In this document: one piece after another, positions 9,501 through 11,366 of the stretch
Position numbering within the stretch: position 1 is the stretch's first letter
Layout of the letters: each line of letters starts with the position of its first letter
The notes under the pieces: generated by a model
Seen by the model: only the letters and a program-made list of their open reading frames with translations
Databases searched by the model: none
Told to the model about the DNA's origin: nothing
Origin: Candidatus Poribacteria bacterium
Lineage (GTDB): Bacteria > Poribacteria > WGA-4E > WGA-3G
Assembly (NCBI GenBank): GCA_009835515.1
Contig: VXXH01000264.1
Span: 1 to 11,366, forward strand
Direction of reading: 5' to 3'
Length of the DNA stretch: 11,366 bases
Translations under genes and position numbers: made by a program

Positions 9501-9922
9501 CTAGTTTCGCGTGCAAGCTTGGTATCAATTGCCTCATATGACCAATCGCCGATGATACCCGGCTTTTCGACACGACGAAGAATGTCGGCACGACCACCCC
9601 AACCATCACATGAAAGTGCACCTTGCACGATCACAGCGACACCTTGTCTCATCGCCAAAAGCGTTTCTTCCACCGCTTCTTCGGTAACATACGAACCGTC
9701 AATGCGCACGATTCCTAGGCCAGATTGCTCCAGATGGGCGACATAATTTTGTTCATGAATGGAACCACGCTTCAACAGGACCTGGAGTAGTGGGTCCCAG
9801 ACAGTTGGTTTGGCGAGTACCCCTTCGGCCACAGCACGGTCGAGGGTGGATAGATAACGACAATTCAAATAACCTACGAGGTCGCTGGCGGTTAGGTCAA
9901 ATTTGCTGCCAGTTTTTTTCAT
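6512..9922 (-). CDS. TM0106-family RecB-like nuclease / RNase H-fold exonuclease / SF1 helicase fusion
   Basis: This 1136-residue protein has three parts. (1) Residues 1-235 are a RecB/Cas4-like PD-(D/E)xK nuclease: His56, Asp113 in GRAD, Asp133-x-Lys135, the QLCLYSDLL motif (Gln147, Tyr151), and cysteines 21, 216, 219 and 225 placed as a 4Fe-4S cluster. (2) Residues 320-505 are a DEDDy, YprB-like RNase H-fold exonuclease: FFDLEGDP (Asp325, Glu327), FIDLY (Asp424) and YNKDD (Tyr490, Asp494). (3) Residues 740-1130 are a Dna2/Upf1-like superfamily 1 helicase: Walker A GPPGTGKT (756-763), Walker B DEAAQ (866-870), GDPQQL (890-895), VDKFQGQE (1050-1057) and VATSRAK (1088-1094). All key residues are present, so it looks active. 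It probably unwinds and degrades DNA ends or unusual structures. The start at 9922 fits the family's N-terminal motif (TASDLVGYLNCR), though no good Shine-Dalgarno is visible. It follows the DUF3883 gene by 54 bases, probably in the same operon. Confidence 0.93.
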   Translation of the reverse strand: MKKTGSKFDLTASDLVGYLNCRYLSTLDRAVAEGVLAKPTVWDPLLQVLLKRGSIHEQNYVAHLEQSGLGIVRIDGSYVTEEAVEETLLAMRQGVAVIVQGALSCDGWGGRADILRRVEKPGIIGDWSYEAIDTKLARETRAGTILQLCLYSDLLTKAQGVTPDYMYVVVPWSDFEPRKYRFADYAAYFRKVQRALREFLISQEAEKTYPDPKEYCDICRWRENCDKHRRDDDHLCLVAGISKLQIKELSQHNITTVQDLALLPLPPPWEPERGSANFYDRVREQARIQVEARESGKCKFELLPVKHGFGLSCLPEPSPGDIFFDLEGDPFVGEHGLEYLFGYVFNDESADTVYKNIWAFSRAEERQTFENFVDFVMERWEQYPDLHIYHYAPYETSALKRLMGRYASREEEIDQLLRAGVFIDLYQVVRHSIRASVESYSIKDLEPFYGFKRNTQLPDANAALANLQANLELDDIPSITEETKATVLVYNKDDCASVAGLRDWLETQRGQLLADGADIPRPEPGDGSPTERITDWLMKINPLIEQLTAGIPTDPEKRDKEQQGLWVLANIIDWHRREDKAVWWEYFRLCDLSAEELMDERTGLSGLTFVNEVGGTERAPIHRYKFPPQENEFRGGENLCNCEDNKIVAKVAAISFEDYTIDIKKRQDSKATHPHAVFAHDHVSTQVLADSLVRLAEHVVSDGLRGEGKYRAARDLLLKETPRIGGQKLHREGEATVDAAVRLCGHLEGGILAIQGPPGTGKTFTGAQMICELVHQGKTVGITANSHKVIRNLIDAAIAAAEESGVDLRCCHKAAEIEDEQPRLCFTRKNEELFDMLGSSVNVGGGTAWLWARPEASEIIDVLFVDEAAQMSLANVLAVSQAANTVVLIGDPQQLDQPMQGSHPDGTNVSALDHVLAGKQTIRPEQGLFLEETWRLHPDICNYTSELFYEGKLKAKKDLKQQVVHASGPINGAGLYYLPVEHEGNQNCSPEEALAIEALVKRLLNSDATWVDRDGSKRPVTLDNILIITPYNAQVFEIQRLLAGARVGTVDKFQGQEAPIAIYSTATSSHKDAPRGMEFLYSLNRLNVATSRAKCLSIMVSSPQVFEAECRTPRQIQLANAFCRYLELAEEIKLVP

Positions 9923-9976
9923 AGCTGAAGCACACTGTCTCTATACAATAGCTAAAGATATAACTAGGACGCCACA

Positions 9977-10810
9977 CTAGGTATCTACTAAGATTGTAGC
10001 ATTGAACCACTCACCCTTCCCGTTATCTGAGGGGATGTGAGGAGCAATGTCGGCAACACTGCGAGTATGCAGCTTAGGCGGATCTTTCGCCATATCCCAA
10101 AGATGAAATAGATATGCTGTATCCGCCTTTTCAGCCTGCTTCCATTCATTGCGGGTTACCCAAAACCTGAGGGGAGAATTAATCGTAGATTTGACTTCAA
10201 TCATACGACTATCAATGGTACCGTGGTCAGACTTTTCATACGAGAGGACATCATAACCCGCGAAATTGTCATCGAGTCCTGGCCATTCAACTTCTCTCTC
10301 AATCCCCTCACTTTTTAGCCTTATCCGCTCATATTCAATTGTGAGTAACTCAGCAACTCTAGCTTGCTTCATTTTTTCAAGGTCTGAAATTAGCTTCGCG
10401 TGTCCTGTAATGTCGTCCCACCAAGTCACAACATCAGCGGATGGAGGGTCTGCCATCAAACCAGCGGCTACAAAAACATCCTGATCATTTGTATCAAGTC
10501 CACGCACAAAGCGTTTACGTCCAACTCGCATAGTTTTGGACCAGATTGGTTGGTGCTTGATAAGAATCGCTTTAATGCATTCTTGATAAAAGGCTTTTCC
10601 ATCTGTAGGGCATTCGTCATCAACAAGTGTGTTAAGATAAGAGGATGCCTCTAAATCAAAGCTGGCACCATCCACCTCAAGACTTTCGATTAGAGGTATG
10701 ATATCCAAAGTCTTAAGTTCGGGCTGGCGAGCAGAATACTTCCTGATTAACCGTAGTCCTTCTAATGCAGAAAGAGAAAACATTCGCTCGATCGGAATGA
10801 GCGCTGTCAT
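9977..10810 (-). CDS. DUF3883 (NO VEIN C-terminal) PD-(D/E)xK nuclease-like protein
   Basis: The protein has 277 residues. The C-terminal part (about 150-277) matches the DUF3883 pattern: a helix AELLTIEYERIRLKSEGI (153-170), a core GYDVLSYE (185-192), MIEVKST (203-209) and FWVTRNEWKQAE (216-227). Asp187 with Glu205-x-Lys207 forms a PD-(D/E)xK-type active site of the restriction-endonuclease fold, so DNA cleavage is likely but inferred. Residues 1-150 are not recognised and may be a targeting or partner domain. The start codon overlaps the stop of the upstream SNF2 helicase gene in ATGA. A GGAGG four bases before it (10815-10819) indicates translational coupling. Helicase plus DUF3883 pairs are common in defence and restriction-like loci. 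It could instead be an inactive structural subunit. Confidence 0.8.
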   Translation of the reverse strand: MTALIPIERMFSLSALEGLRLIRKYSARQPELKTLDIIPLIESLEVDGASFDLEASSYLNTLVDDECPTDGKAFYQECIKAILIKHQPIWSKTMRVGRKRFVRGLDTNDQDVFVAAGLMADPPSADVVTWWDDITGHAKLISDLEKMKQARVAELLTIEYERIRLKSEGIEREVEWPGLDDNFAGYDVLSYEKSDHGTIDSRMIEVKSTINSPLRFWVTRNEWKQAEKADTAYLFHLWDMAKDPPKLHTRSVADIAPHIPSDNGKGEWFNATILVDT

Positions 10811-11366
10811 GCTTCCTCCATTGGAACATCTCCTGCTCTGTTTTCCATTTCGGCAATTAAGTCTATGATGTCTTGGAGTTCAACGTCATAATCTATAGGA
10901 TCATCGGCACTTTCTTCATCCAACGCAATTTCGTGTAGATCTGGATCATCCAAGAGTTGTTGCATATTGCGGATCTTTTCCACCAACCTACGGCTAACCG
11001 AATAATCAATGCTTCCAACTCTTGGAGGTGCTATTGATCTATATACAAAGATATTAGTTTCCTGATTCGGGGGAAGTCCTAGTCGATGAATCCTGTCAAT
11101 TGATTGAAGATAGTGTGTGGAAACATAGCTTCGGTCAGCGTATAAAGCATTATGGCAGACGGTGTGTAGACTTATTCCTTCACCGGCGGCTGCTGGATTG
11201 GCCACAAGAACGTAACAATTATCATCTTCGTGAAATCGCTTGATTCGCCCTTCTCTGGTTTCGATTTCGTTTGTTGAACCAGATGGAACGCCTCCATGGA
11301 TAAAAACCGGGTTCAAATCGGCAAGAGAGGAAACGAAATTGTAAATTGTATTGGTAAATATAGTCC
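10807..11366 (-). CDS. SNF2-family helicase, C-terminal part (5' end beyond window)
   Basis: The frame is open from the right edge to the stop at 10807, giving 185 visible residues. An internal TTG at 11316 could be taken as a start, but the 16 codons before it read TIFTNTIYNFVSSLAD, which continues the helicase fold, so the gene runs in from outside. What is seen is the second RecA-like lobe: an HGGVPSG segment, motif V (ANPAAAGEGISLHT) and motif VI (QSIDRIHRLG, 11077-11106) with the arginine finger typical of SNF2/Swi2 ATPases. An acidic tail follows. SNF2 proteins translocate on double-stranded DNA and in bacteria often drive restriction or defence complexes. The stop overlaps the start of the DUF3883 nuclease gene by four bases, so the two are very likely made together. 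The ATP-binding lobe is not in the window. Confidence 0.88.
   Translation of the reverse strand, partial: TIFTNTIYNFVSSLADLNPVFIHGGVPSGSTNEIETREGRIKRFHEDDNCYVLVANPAAAGEGISLHTVCHNALYADRSYVSTHYLQSIDRIHRLGLPPNQETNIFVYRSIAPPRVGSIDYSVSRRLVEKIRNMQQLLDDPDLHEIALDEESADDPIDYDVELQDIIDLIAEMENRAGDVPMEEA
10815..10819 (-). promoter_or_regulatory. Shine-Dalgarno of the DUF3883 gene inside the SNF2 gene
   Basis: GGAGG on the minus strand lies in the last codons of the helicase gene, four bases before ATG 10810. With the ATGA overlap it points to translational coupling of the two proteins. Confidence 0.6.

Noticed and set aside
11316..11316. TTG as the true start of the SNF2 fragment
   Set aside because: The frame stays open upstream to the window edge and encodes helicase-like sequence, and the first helicase lobe is missing.

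Overview
This window looks like a bacterial chromosome segment from a Gram-negative lineage. The evidence is a recognisable sigma-32 (RpoH) and a typical 639-residue bacterial DnaK. The exact phylum cannot be read from the window. rpoH directly upstream of dnaK is not the E. coli arrangement, and an uncultured or delta-proteobacteria-like lineage is only a guess. All seven protein genes lie on the minus strand, so transcription runs from high to low coordinates.

Right block (6512-11366): the 3' end of a SNF2-type helicase gene (cut by the window edge), a DUF3883-type PD-(D/E)xK nuclease gene overlapping it by 4 bases, and, 54 bases further on, a 1136-residue TM0106-family protein. That protein joins a RecB/Cas4-like Fe-S nuclease, a DEDDy RNase H-fold exonuclease and a superfamily 1 helicase. 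This is a compact DNA-processing operon, probably defence or repair, that I cannot match with confidence to a named system.

Middle block (3359-6511): a 346-base intergenic region with a perfect hairpin but no clear terminator, then rpoH and dnaK with only 26 bases between them and strong Shine-Dalgarno sequences. This is a core heat-shock operon in which the sigma factor and the chaperone known in other bacteria to restrain it are probably co-transcribed.

Left block (1-3269): a 437-residue protein with an N-terminal AlbA_2 (Schlafen-type) domain and an unrecognised C-terminal half, then the first 594 residues of a PHP-domain plus ABC/SMC-like ATPase of the TrlF family. That family resembles the single-protein Ppl anti-phage defence type. 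This block is visibly more AT-rich at its left end than dnaK (21 G/C in bases 1-60 against 36 in 4741-4800).

Overall, a conserved heat-shock operon is flanked on both sides by accessory DNA/nucleotide-acting genes, as in a defence island built around a core locus. No tRNA, rRNA, CRISPR array, transposase, integrase or attachment site was recognised.
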